This document shows, one piece after another, positions 17,981-26,446 of a DNA stretch of 64,000 nucleotides (the stretch's first letter is position 1; every line of letters starts with the position of its first letter). Origin of the DNA: Diaphorobacter nitroreducens (GTDB lineage Bacteria > Pseudomonadota > Gammaproteobacteria > Burkholderiales > Burkholderiaceae_C); contig RJVL01000005.1 in the NCBI GenBank assembly GCA_003755025.1, positions 170,692 through 234,691 on the forward strand, read 5' to 3'. The position numbers were made by a program, and so were the translations under genes. The notes beneath the pieces were generated by a model. It did no database searches. It saw only the letters and a program-made list of their open reading frames with translations, and had not been told where the DNA came from.

Positions 17981-18640
17981 ATGAAGAAGACACTGACCAC
18001 GATATTCGGCCTGTCTGTCGCTTGTGCGACCGGTTTTCTCCATGCCGAGGAGATCAAGGGAGATGCCAAGGCTGGGGCGCAAAAGATCGCCATGTGCATC
18101 GGGTGCCACGGCATCCCGGGCTACCAGGCCAGCTTCCCCGAAGTGCACAAGGTGCCGATGATTTCCGGCCAGGGTGCCAAGTACATCGCCTCCGCACTCG
18201 ACGCCTACAAGAAGGGCGATCGCAAGCATCCCACCATGCGCGGCATCGCCGATTCGCTGTCCGAGCAGGACATCGCCGATGTGTCGGCCTACTATGCCGA
18301 GCACGGCACGAGCGCCGGGGCACCCGCCAAGCCCTCGCGCGAACCCAATGCCCAGGTGGCGCAGCTGCTGCAAAAGGGCGCTTGCGTGTCCTGCCACGGC
18401 GAGAACTTCGCCAAGCCCATCGACCCGTCCTATCCCAAGATCGCGGGCCAGCATGCGGACTACCTGTTCGTGGCGCTCAAGTCATACAAGACCGACAAGG
18501 GCGCGTACGTGGGCCGCAGCAACGGCGTGATGGCCGGCATCGCCAAGCAGTTCTCCAACGCCGAGCTGAAGGCGCTGGCGGGTTACCTGGGTTCGCTTGA
18601 TGGAGACCTGCAGGTCGTTCCGCAGCCGCGCTTTCGCTGA
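17981..18640 (+). CDS. Periplasmic diheme cytochrome c (c4 type)
   Basis: 219 residues with a signal peptide (about 1-22, cleaved near HAEE) and two heme-attachment sites, CIGCH (C39, C42, H43) and CVSCH (C135, C138, H139). The duplicated class I cytochrome domains and methionines at roughly KVPMISGQG and in the C-terminal half (AGIAKQF region) as possible axial ligands match cytochrome c4, which carries electrons from the bc1 complex to terminal oxidases such as the one at 33-42 kb. It has its own terminator directly downstream. Confidence 0.9.
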   Translation: MKKTLTTIFGLSVACATGFLHAEEIKGDAKAGAQKIAMCIGCHGIPGYQASFPEVHKVPMISGQGAKYIASALDAYKKGDRKHPTMRGIADSLSEQDIADVSAYYAEHGTSAGAPAKPSREPNAQVAQLLQKGACVSCHGENFAKPIDPSYPKIAGQHADYLFVALKSYKTDKGAYVGRSNGVMAGIAKQFSNAELKALAGYLGSLDGDLQVVPQPRFR

Positions 18641-18662
18641 CCCTGGCACGCACCCGAAGAAG

Positions 18663-18683
18663 CCCGCCAACGCGGGTTTTTTT
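18663..18683 (+). terminator. Intrinsic terminator of the cytochrome gene
   Basis: Stem CCCGC/GCGGG with CAAC loop (18663-18676), then seven T. Lies 22 bp after the stop codon. Confidence 0.85.
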
Positions 18684-19100
18684 ACGCCCGGTTGAGGCAA
18701 GCGGGCCGGGTTCCCTTATCTGGCACGCCCAGGTGCGGAATGGTTGCCCCGGAGGGAGGGACTTCCTACAATCGGCACTATGCGTTTCCTGGTTTCCACC
18801 CCGTGCGTCCGTATCGCGCGGCTTGCATCTGCAGCCGTCGTGATGGCGCGCGCCATGCGCAGGATGGGTGTTCTGAAACCAGCTTCGCCGGCCGCAGATC
18901 ACTAGGCCCGGCGGTTCTCCACTCCTTTCATCCAAGCGTCACGCGTACCGCCGGGCAGCCAGCTCCGGTGCGCTGGGGCCTGCTTGCCGCGCGCGCCGCC
19001 GTGCGGCACCCCGGATGCGCACCTTCTTCCCGCCGATGACGCGCCGCTGACGGTCGCTTTGTGCGCCGTTGTTCCCGCTTGTTGACCAGGAGTTTTGACC
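18684..19100. other. Gap of about 415 bp with a weak 41-codon ORF
   Basis: No convincing gene. A TACAAT hexamer (18767-18772) precedes ATG 18780, which opens a 41-codon frame to TAG at 18905 (MRFLVSTPCVRIARLASAAV at its start, basic and hydrophobic). It has no Shine-Dalgarno and I do not recognise it; it could be a small protein, a leader peptide or a gene remnant. The rest, up to the Shine-Dalgarno AGGAG at 19088-19092, shows nothing clear. Confidence 0.35.
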
Positions 19101-20003
19101 ATGCGCCTTCAGACCATTGTGGCCCTCACCGATTTCTCGACCGCGGCGGAGCATGCGCTTGACCGTGCCGCGCTGTTGGCTGCCGAGCACAAGGCGCGCC
19201 TGCATCTTCTGTTCGGTGCGGAGCAGCCGGACCCGAAGTTCGTCGACCCGCAGGCGCGGCTGGAGCAGCGCGCGCGCCAACTGGCGCGCCGCCACGACCT
19301 GCCGGTCAAGGCCCTGGCGTACCGCGGCGCCGGCGTGGTGGATGAGGTCTTGCGCGCGGCCGTGGGCGCCGACCTGCTGGTGCTGGACAAGCGCGCGCAC
19401 CAGGGCGTGGAGCAGTTGTGGCGCGGTGGCACGTTGAGCCAGATCCTGCGGCGCAGTCCGTGCCCCGTGCTGGTGGTGCAGCGTGCGGCGCGCGAGGCTT
19501 ATGCGCATGTGCTGCTGGCTGTGGATTTTTCGCCGGCGGCCGATGCCATGGTGCGCTACGCGAGCGGGCTGGACACTGCCGCTGCGGTGGAGCTGTTCCA
19601 TGCCGTGGACCTGCGCGATGAGGCCAAGCTGCGCAGTGCCGAGGCATCGGCCCAGGCCGTGCGCGCGTGGCGCGCGCAAATGCAGCGGCATGCGCACGAC
19701 CGGCTGGTGCGGCTGTCCGATGCCTTCGAGGCGCGGCGCAATCGTGTGGGAATGACCGTCGGCATGGGCGATGTGGCGCGGCAGGTGGCCGTGCAGCAGG
19801 AGCGCTCGGGCGCGGAGCTGGTGGCGCTGATGCACCGGCGCCGGGGATGGATGCTGGATCTGCTGCTGGGCAGCGTAGCCCAGCGGCTGCTGGGGGGCGT
19901 GGGCTGCGACGTGCTGGTGTACCCGCACGACTACGCGGGCGCCGCACCGCGCGGCACCACGGCTCAGCCCCGCGTGGCGCGTCGCTGGACGCAGGCGATA
20001 TAG
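19101..20003 (+). CDS. Universal stress protein (tandem UspA domains)
   Basis: 300 residues with two Usp folds: residues about 1-135 (TIVALTDFSTAAEHALDRAA at the start of domain 1) and about 140-290 (HVLLAVDFSPAADAMVRYA at the start of domain 2). ATP-binding Usp proteins have a glycine loop GxxG-9x-G(S/T) near the end; in domain 2 the corresponding place reads LLGSVAQRLLGGVGCDVLV, a plausible nucleotide loop, while domain 1 has a weaker one. Start ATG 19101 has AGGAG eight bases before it. The 3' end overlaps the convergent DUF1841 gene by 40 bp. Confidence 0.85.
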   Translation: MRLQTIVALTDFSTAAEHALDRAALLAAEHKARLHLLFGAEQPDPKFVDPQARLEQRARQLARRHDLPVKALAYRGAGVVDEVLRAAVGADLLVLDKRAHQGVEQLWRGGTLSQILRRSPCPVLVVQRAAREAYAHVLLAVDFSPAADAMVRYASGLDTAAAVELFHAVDLRDEAKLRSAEASAQAVRAWRAQMQRHAHDRLVRLSDAFEARRNRVGMTVGMGDVARQVAVQQERSGAELVALMHRRRGWMLDLLLGSVAQRLLGGVGCDVLVYPHDYAGAAPRGTTAQPRVARRWTQAI

Positions 20004-20398
20004 GCGTCGCCGTCGGGTGCCCGGCCCGCGCGCTGGGCCTCCCACAGCATGGTGCCCAGGCATTCCATGGCGGCGTGGTGCGCGTCGTGCAACGATCCCA
20101 GGCGCGCGGCTAGCAGTTCCACGGCCTGGCGGATGCCGCGCGGCTGGTCGATGCTGCACTGCTCGCTGATCGAGAGGTGCATCGACAGGTGCAGGAAGGG
20201 GTTGGTGCGGTCCGGCGTCTCGTCGTAGTTGCGCGCCAGGGCGGTGTCCACATCGGCCAGCTCGGGCTGGTACTCAGGATGCTCCGCGATCCACAGTCCG
20301 GCCAGCGTCTCGATGGCCTCCATGGGCTGGCCGGCCTGCTGCTTGGCATGCGTGGCGCAGAAGAAGCGGCGTACGTCGGCTTGGGTGGGATTGAACAT
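19964..20398 (-). CDS. DUF1841 family protein
   Basis: 144 residues, mostly helical, recognised by FNPTQADVRRFFCATHAK, then LWIAEHPEYQ and the stretch NPFLHLSMHLSISEQCSIDQ, which are characteristic of DUF1841 in beta- and gammaproteobacteria. No function is established. The Met at 20398 fits the family start; an in-frame extension to 20419 is unlikely. Its 3' end runs 40 bp into the convergent universal stress gene, so no terminator is left between the two. Confidence 0.85.
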   Translation of the reverse strand: MFNPTQADVRRFFCATHAKQQAGQPMEAIETLAGLWIAEHPEYQPELADVDTALARNYDETPDRTNPFLHLSMHLSISEQCSIDQPRGIRQAVELLAARLGSLHDAHHAAMECLGTMLWEAQRAGRAPDGDAYIACVQRRATRG

Positions 20399-20549
20399 GG
20401 ATTCCAGAGTAGCATGCAACGCGGCGGCTCTGCCGCGGGATGTCGCGGTGGCCTCCTACGCCGGCGGGGTTACGCCCAACTCTACAGTAGCGGCGGGCAC
20501 CGCTGGCGGCTGCCGACCCTACGACCAACATAAAAAAGAGGTGGACACC

Positions 20550-20771
20550 ATGACGGGCATGCGCATTCTGGGCGTGATCTTGCTGATCCTGGGCCTGGCC
20601 GGGTTCTTCACCGGGGGCTTCAGCTTCACCAAGGAAACCACGCAGGCCCGCATTGGGCCGCTGGAGCTGTCGGTGAAGGAAAAGGAATCCGTCAATGTGC
20701 CGCAATGGCTCAGCATTGGCGCGATCGCCGTGGGCGCCCTGGTGCTGGTGCTCAGCATGCGCAAGCCCTGA
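20550..20771 (+). CDS. Small membrane protein, unknown (73 aa)
   Basis: Two transmembrane helices (about residues 4-24 and 52-70) enclose a soluble, Lys/Glu/Thr-rich loop (FTKETTQARIGPLELSVKEK). A clear Shine-Dalgarno (AAAAAGAGG, about 20533-20541) precedes ATG 20550. Resembles small hypothetical membrane proteins of Burkholderiales; no function is known. Confidence 0.7.
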   Translation: MTGMRILGVILLILGLAGFFTGGFSFTKETTQARIGPLELSVKEKESVNVPQWLSIGAIAVGALVLVLSMRKP

Positions 20772-20836
20772 CGCAGGTTCCATGGCCGGCACGGTTTGCG
20801 CCGTGCGCGCGGGCGTAGGCCCAGGTTCTACGTGCG

Positions 20837-21640
20837 TCAGGGCCGGCGCGTGCCCAGCATGCGCGAGATGGTTCGGGCCGTGGCCAGCAACTCGGGCAGC
20901 AACTGCTCGCGCAGCATTTCGGTGCTGGTGCGGTTGGCCTGGCCGCTGATGTTCAGGGCCGCCACCACCTGGCCCGCCCGATTCTTGAGCGGCGCTGCCA
21001 CCGAAATCAAACCCTCTTCCAGTTCCTGATCCACCAGGCACCAGCCCTGGGCGCGTGCCTGGGCGATGCGCGCGAGCAGCGTTGCGTCGTCCAGCACCGT
21101 GTGGCGCGTGAACTGCTGGCGCGGCAGCGCGGCCAGCCGGGCGCGCAGGTCCTGCTCGGACAGCTCGGCCAGCAGCACGCGGCCCAGCGACGTCCAGAAC
21201 GCCGGCAGGCGCGAGCCCACGGCCAGGTTGGTGCTCATGATCTTGTGGGTGTGCACGCGCAGCACATAGACGATGTCCAGCCCGTCCAGCACGGCGGCGG
21301 AGCAGGACTCGTGCACGCGGTCGGTGAGGGCCTCCATCAGCGGCTCGGCCAGGTCCCAGATGGGCATGGAACTGAGGTAGGCAAAGCCCAGGTCCAGGAT
21401 GCGCGGCGTGAGGCGGAACAGCCGGCCATCGCTCTCCAGATACCCGAGCGTCTGCAGCGTCAGCAAGATGCGGCGCGCGCCTGCGCGCGTCAGGCCGGTG
21501 CGTGCCGCCACTTCGCTCAGGGTCTGCTGCGGCGCCGCCGCGCTGAAGGAACGGATCACCTCCAGCCCGCGTGCAAACGACTGCACGTAGCTATCCCCCG
21601 GCTTGTGGGTATTACTTACGGAAAGGGGGGTGTCATCCAT
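20837..21640 (-). CDS. pcaR: IclR-type regulator of the beta-ketoadipate pathway
   Basis: 267 residues. An N-terminal winged helix-turn-helix (about residues 22-80: SFARGLEVIRSFSAAAPQQT, TLSEVAARTGLTRAGARRIL) is followed by an IclR effector domain ending near residue 260. The DNA-binding and effector segments resemble PcaR/PcaU, activators that respond to beta-ketoadipate. Divergent from pcaI, with 114 bp between, containing an inverted repeat (21662-21692). It likely activates pcaIJFD and represses itself. Confidence 0.88.
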   Translation of the reverse strand: MDDTPLSVSNTHKPGDSYVQSFARGLEVIRSFSAAAPQQTLSEVAARTGLTRAGARRILLTLQTLGYLESDGRLFRLTPRILDLGFAYLSSMPIWDLAEPLMEALTDRVHESCSAAVLDGLDIVYVLRVHTHKIMSTNLAVGSRLPAFWTSLGRVLLAELSEQDLRARLAALPRQQFTRHTVLDDATLLARIAQARAQGWCLVDQELEEGLISVAAPLKNRAGQVVAALNISGQANRTSTEMLREQLLPELLATARTISRMLGTRRP

Positions 21641-21661
21641 GGCTGTTCGTCCTAAAATTCA

Positions 21662-21692
21662 TTATACGAACATTTGTTCTATATGCGAACAA
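21662..21692. promoter_or_regulatory. Putative PcaR operator between pcaR and pcaI
   Basis: Perfect short palindrome GAACA-TT-TGTTC (21668-21679) and, one helical turn further, another GCGAACA half-site (21685-21691). Two to three such half-sites in the divergent promoter are typical for IclR-type activators. Assignment to PcaR is by position. Confidence 0.6.
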
Positions 21693-21754
21693 AGTGACAC
21701 GATCACGACAGCCGGCCCGGGCCGGCTCCTTTTCCCTCACTGGACCAGCAACAC

Positions 21755-22450
21755 ATGATCAACAAGATTGCGGATTCCGTTGCCGAGGCGCTCGCGGGCG
21801 TGCAGGACGGCGCCACCGTACTGATTGGCGGCTTTGGCACTTCGGGCAACCCCATTGAACTGATCAACGGCCTGATCGCCCAAGGCGCGCGCGACCTCAC
21901 CGTGGTCAACAACAACGCCGGCAACGGCGATGCCGGCCTGGCCGCACTGCTCAAGAGCGGGCAGGTGCGCAAGATCATCTGCAGCTTCCCGCGCCAGGTG
22001 GACAGCTATGTGTTCGACGAGCTGTACCGCAGCGGCAAGATCGAACTGGAACTGGTGCCCCAGGGCAACCTGGCCGAGCGCATGCGCGCCGCGGGCGCCG
22101 GCATCGGCGCCTTCTTCTGCCCCACGGCCTATGGCACGCAGCTGGCCGAAGGCAAAGAAACCCGCGAGATCAACGGCAAGCACTACGTGCTGGAGTACCC
22201 CATCTACGGCGATGTGGCCTTGGTCAAGGCCGAGAAGGGCGACCGCTGGGGCAACCTGACCTACCGCATGTCGGCGCGCAACTTCGGCCCCGTGTGCGCC
22301 ATGGCGGCCAAGTACACCGTGGCGACCGTACACGAACTGGTGGAGCTGGGCGACATGGACCCCGAGGCCGTGGTCACCCCCGGCATCTACGTGAGCAAGG
22401 TCGTCCAGGTGCCGCGCGTGGCCACCCAGGCCGGTGGATTCAAGAAGTAA
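21755..22450 (+). CDS. pcaI: 3-oxoadipate CoA-transferase subunit A
   Basis: 231 residues. Moves CoA from succinyl-CoA to 3-oxoadipate with PcaJ. The N-terminal glycine-rich loop GGFGTSGNPIELINGL, the NNNAGNGDAGLAALL block and the KGDRWGNLTYR block are characteristic of class I CoA-transferase alpha subunits. First gene of the pca operon; pcaJ starts 27 bp after its stop. Confidence 0.93.
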   Translation: MINKIADSVAEALAGVQDGATVLIGGFGTSGNPIELINGLIAQGARDLTVVNNNAGNGDAGLAALLKSGQVRKIICSFPRQVDSYVFDELYRSGKIELELVPQGNLAERMRAAGAGIGAFFCPTAYGTQLAEGKETREINGKHYVLEYPIYGDVALVKAEKGDRWGNLTYRMSARNFGPVCAMAAKYTVATVHELVELGDMDPEAVVTPGIYVSKVVQVPRVATQAGGFKK

Positions 22451-22477
22451 AGCCCGTTCAGCCCAAGGAGATACAGC

Positions 22478-23131
22478 GTGAGCAGCTATCAAAAACGAAC
22501 CAAGGACGAACTGGCCGCACGAGTGGCCCAGGACATCTTCGACGGTGCCTATGTGAACCTGGGCATCGGCCAGCCGACCCTGGTGGCCAACCACATCCCC
22601 GCAGGCCGCGAGGTGGTGCTGCATTCCGAGAACGGCATCCTGGGCATGGGCCCCGCGCCCGCCAAGGGCCAGGAGGACTATGACCTGACCAACGCCGGCA
22701 AGCAGCCCGTGACGCTGCTGCCCGGTGGCTGCTACTTCCACCATGCCGACAGCTTCGCGATGATGCGCGGCGGCCACCTGGACATCTGCGTGCTGGGCGC
22801 CTTCCAGGTGTCGGCCACGGGCGACCTGGCCAACTGGAGCACCGGCGAGCCCGGCGCCATTCCCGCCGTGGGCGGCGCCATGGACCTGGCCGTGGGCGCC
22901 AAGTCCACCTGGGTGATGATGGATCTGGTCAGCAAGACCGGCGAATGCAAGGTGGTCCAGGCCTGCAGCTACCCCCTGACGGGCCTGGCCTGCGTCAAGC
23001 GCATCTACACCGACCTGTGCACGCTGGAATGCACGCCCCAGGGCCTGCGCCTGATCGACACCGTGCCCGGCCTCTCGCACGAGGAACTGGAGCGCATCGT
23101 CGGCCTGCCGATCCAGCCCGCACAGCAATAA
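22478..23131 (+). CDS. pcaJ: 3-oxoadipate CoA-transferase subunit B
   Basis: 217 residues, beta subunit of the heterodimer. The catalytic glutamate lies in LHSENGILGMGP (E about 49). The block AIPAVGGAMDLAVGAKSTWV marks the family. The start is the GTG at 22478 (GTGAGCAGC), preceded by AAGGAG. Followed by a repeat (23136-23186) before pcaF. Confidence 0.93.
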   Translation: MSSYQKRTKDELAARVAQDIFDGAYVNLGIGQPTLVANHIPAGREVVLHSENGILGMGPAPAKGQEDYDLTNAGKQPVTLLPGGCYFHHADSFAMMRGGHLDICVLGAFQVSATGDLANWSTGEPGAIPAVGGAMDLAVGAKSTWVMMDLVSKTGECKVVQACSYPLTGLACVKRIYTDLCTLECTPQGLRLIDTVPGLSHEELERIVGLPIQPAQQ

Positions 23132-23135
23132 GTAC

Positions 23136-23186
23136 CAAAACGGCCAGCGCTTGATGGACAAGCGCTGGCAGCTCACTTTTTTGATA
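23136..23186 (+). repeat. Interspersed repeat, copy 4, inside the pca operon
   Basis: Sequence CCAGCGCTTGATGGACAAGC, then GCTGGCAGCTCACTTTTTTG, forming a near-perfect stem between AGCGCTTG and CAAGCGCT. Sits between pcaJ and pcaF and could affect mRNA processing or stability between them. Confidence 0.8.
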
Positions 23187-23203
23187 TTCCCCTCGGAGAC
23201 ACC

Positions 23204-24415
<1,212 letters not shown>

Positions 24416-24442
24416 GCGCGCGGCGTGACCCGAGGAGCGAGC

Positions 24443-25243
24443 ATGAACAAGCAAGAACGCTGGGTGGACGTGCAAGGCGGGCGCCTGCGCGTGTGCGTGC
24501 AAGGCCCCGAGGGCGCCCCGGCCCTGGTGTTTTCCAACTCCCTGGGCACCACGCTGGAGATGTGGGACGCGCAGGCCGCGCGCTTCGCCCAGGACTTCCG
24601 CGTGGTGCGTTACGACACGCGCGGCCACGGCGCGAGCGTGGTGACACCCGGCCCCTACACCTTCGAACTGCTGGGCGGCGACGTGGTCGCGGTGCTGGAT
24701 GCGCTGCGGATCGAGCGTGCGCACTTCTGCGGCATCTCCATGGGCGGCTTCACGGGCCTGTGGCTGGGCGTGCACCAGCCCCAGCGCCTGCTGAGCCTGT
24801 CCGTGTGCAACAGCGCCGCCAAGATCGGCACGGCCGAAGGCTGGCAGGCCCGCGCCGCGCTGGTGCGCGAGAAAGGCCGTGACGCCATGGCGGAACTGGC
24901 CGCATCGTCACCCGCGCGCTGGTTCACCCCAGCCTTCTGCGCGGCCGAGCCGGACGTGGTGCTGCGCGCGCAGAGCTGGATTGCCGGCATTTCCCCCGAG
25001 GGCTATGCCGCCTGCTGCGAAGCCCTGGCGCTGGCCGACCTGCGCTCGCAGGTCGGTGGCATCGACGTGCCCACGCTGATCGTGGCTGGCAGCGCCGACC
25101 CTGTGACCACCGTGGCCGACGGCCGCTTCATGCAGGCGGCCATTGCCGGTGCGCGGCTGGCCGAAGTGCCGGCTTCGCACCTGTCCAACCTGGAAGCGCC
25201 GCAGGCCTTTGACGAGGCCCTGGCGCAGTTCCTGCGCGGCTGA
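24443..25243 (+). CDS. pcaD: 3-oxoadipate enol-lactonase
   Basis: 266-residue alpha/beta hydrolase. The nucleophile elbow is GISMGG with Ser99; the acid is in the GSADPVT block and the base His is in ASHLSNLE. The oxyanion-loop region SNSLGTTLEMWD is typical of PcaD. ATG 24443 has GAGGAG upstream. Position after pcaF in the same operon supports the role. The pathway genes before the lactone (pcaGH, pcaB, pcaC) are not in this window. Confidence 0.92.
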   Translation: MNKQERWVDVQGGRLRVCVQGPEGAPALVFSNSLGTTLEMWDAQAARFAQDFRVVRYDTRGHGASVVTPGPYTFELLGGDVVAVLDALRIERAHFCGISMGGFTGLWLGVHQPQRLLSLSVCNSAAKIGTAEGWQARAALVREKGRDAMAELAASSPARWFTPAFCAAEPDVVLRAQSWIAGISPEGYAACCEALALADLRSQVGGIDVPTLIVAGSADPVTTVADGRFMQAAIAGARLAEVPASHLSNLEAPQAFDEALAQFLRG

Positions 25244-25331
25244 GACCGCAGGTAGCGATGCAGTGCGGCTTGCTGCGCTGCCCACGCCGCTCCCTTCCAT
25301 TCATCCAATCCTAGAGAAAGAGGAAACAAGC

Positions 25332-26324
25332 ATGACCAACCTTCATCACACCACCCGCCGCACGCTGCTGGCCTCCCTGGCCGTGGCCGCCGCCGGCGCG
25401 CTGCCCCTGGGCGCCCTGGCGCAGAACTTCCCCACCAAGCCCATCACCATCATCGTGCCGTTCTCGGCCGGCGGCACCACCGACATCCTGGCGCGCATCG
25501 TGGGCCAGGGCCTCACCACCGAGCTGGGCCAGTCCGTCGTGGTGGACAACAAGCCCGGCGCGGGCGGCAACATTGGCGGATCGCTGGCCGCCAAGGCCGC
25601 AGCCGACGGCTACACCCTGTTCATGGGTACGGTGGGCACGCACGCCATCAACCAGTCGCTGTACAAGAAGATGCCCTTCGACCCGGTGAAGGACTTTGCG
25701 CCGCTGTCGCGCGTGGCCACGGTGCCCAACCTGCTGGTGGCCCACCCCAGCCAGCCGTTCAAGACCGTGAAGGAAATGATCGCCTACGCCAAGGCCAACC
25801 CCGGCAAGATCACGTTTGGCTCGCCCGGCAGCGGCGCGTCGCCCCACGTATCGGGCGAGCTCTTCAAGAGCATGACCGGCACCGACCTGCTGCACATCCC
25901 CTACAAGGGCAGCGCCCCCGCCATGACCGACCTGCTGGGCGGCCAGACCTCCGTCATGTTCGACAACATGCCCTCGGCCATCCAGCACGTGCGCTCGGGC
26001 AAGCTGCGCCCCATCGCCGTGACCACCGCCAAGCGCTCGCCCGAGCTGCCTGACGTGCCGACCATCGCCGAAGCCGGCGTGCCCGGCTACGAGGCAACGT
26101 CCTGGTTCGGCATGTTTGCCCCGGCCGGCACGCCCAAGCCGGTGCTGGACAAGCTGCACGCCGCGCTGATCAAGGTGCTGAACCAGGCCGACGTGAAGAA
26201 GAAAATCGCCGAGCAGGGCGGTGACGTAGTGGCCGAGACACCCGCGCAGTTCGCCGCCTTCATCAAGGCCGAAAGCGTGAAGTGGGGCAAGGTGGTGAAG
26301 GAGTCCGGCGCGACGGCCGACTGA
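25332..26324 (+). CDS. Bug-type (tripartite tricarboxylate) solute-binding receptor
   Basis: 330 residues with a Tat-like twin-Arg start (HHTTRRTLLASLAVAAAGAL) and cleavage near ALAQN. Bug fold markers are FSAGGTTDILARIV, VDNKPGAGGNIGGSLAAKA and PYKGSAPAMTDLLGG. Bug receptors bind small carboxylates; the gene sits 88 bp after pcaD, so a protocatechuate-derived or other aromatic acid ligand is a fair guess. No TctA/TctB membrane partner is near. The start is ATG 25332, with AGGAAA before it. Followed by a strong hairpin. Confidence 0.88.
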   Translation: MTNLHHTTRRTLLASLAVAAAGALPLGALAQNFPTKPITIIVPFSAGGTTDILARIVGQGLTTELGQSVVVDNKPGAGGNIGGSLAAKAAADGYTLFMGTVGTHAINQSLYKKMPFDPVKDFAPLSRVATVPNLLVAHPSQPFKTVKEMIAYAKANPGKITFGSPGSGASPHVSGELFKSMTGTDLLHIPYKGSAPAMTDLLGGQTSVMFDNMPSAIQHVRSGKLRPIAVTTAKRSPELPDVPTIAEAGVPGYEATSWFGMFAPAGTPKPVLDKLHAALIKVLNQADVKKKIAEQGGDVVAETPAQFAAFIKAESVKWGKVVKESGATAD

Positions 26325-26344
26325 CCCTTCGCTGAGCGGTTCAG

Positions 26345-26385
26345 CCGCTTACCCCTCCCTCACACGGCGTGTGGAGGGGTAGCGG
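26345..26385 (+). terminator. Strong hairpin after the Bug gene
   Basis: Interrupted stem: CACAC/GTGTG around a GGC loop, ACCCCTC/GAGGGGT below it, and further CCGC/GCGG pairs. No clear T-tract follows directly, so termination is likely but not certain. A repeat follows at 26391. Confidence 0.6.
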
Positions 26386-26390
26386 TAATC

Positions 26391-26446
26391 TGCTATTGAT
26401 ACGAGAGCTTGTAGCGCTTGATAGGCGGGCGCTACAGGCTCTTTTG
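26391..26446 (+). repeat. Interspersed repeat, copy 5
   Basis: Contains TTGTAGCGCTTGATAGGCGG and then GCGCTACAGGCTCTTTTG, matching the family plan (ATAGC-AGCGCTTGAT-GCGCTA-GGC-TTTT). Lies between the Bug gene and the convergent antiporter gene. Confidence 0.8.
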
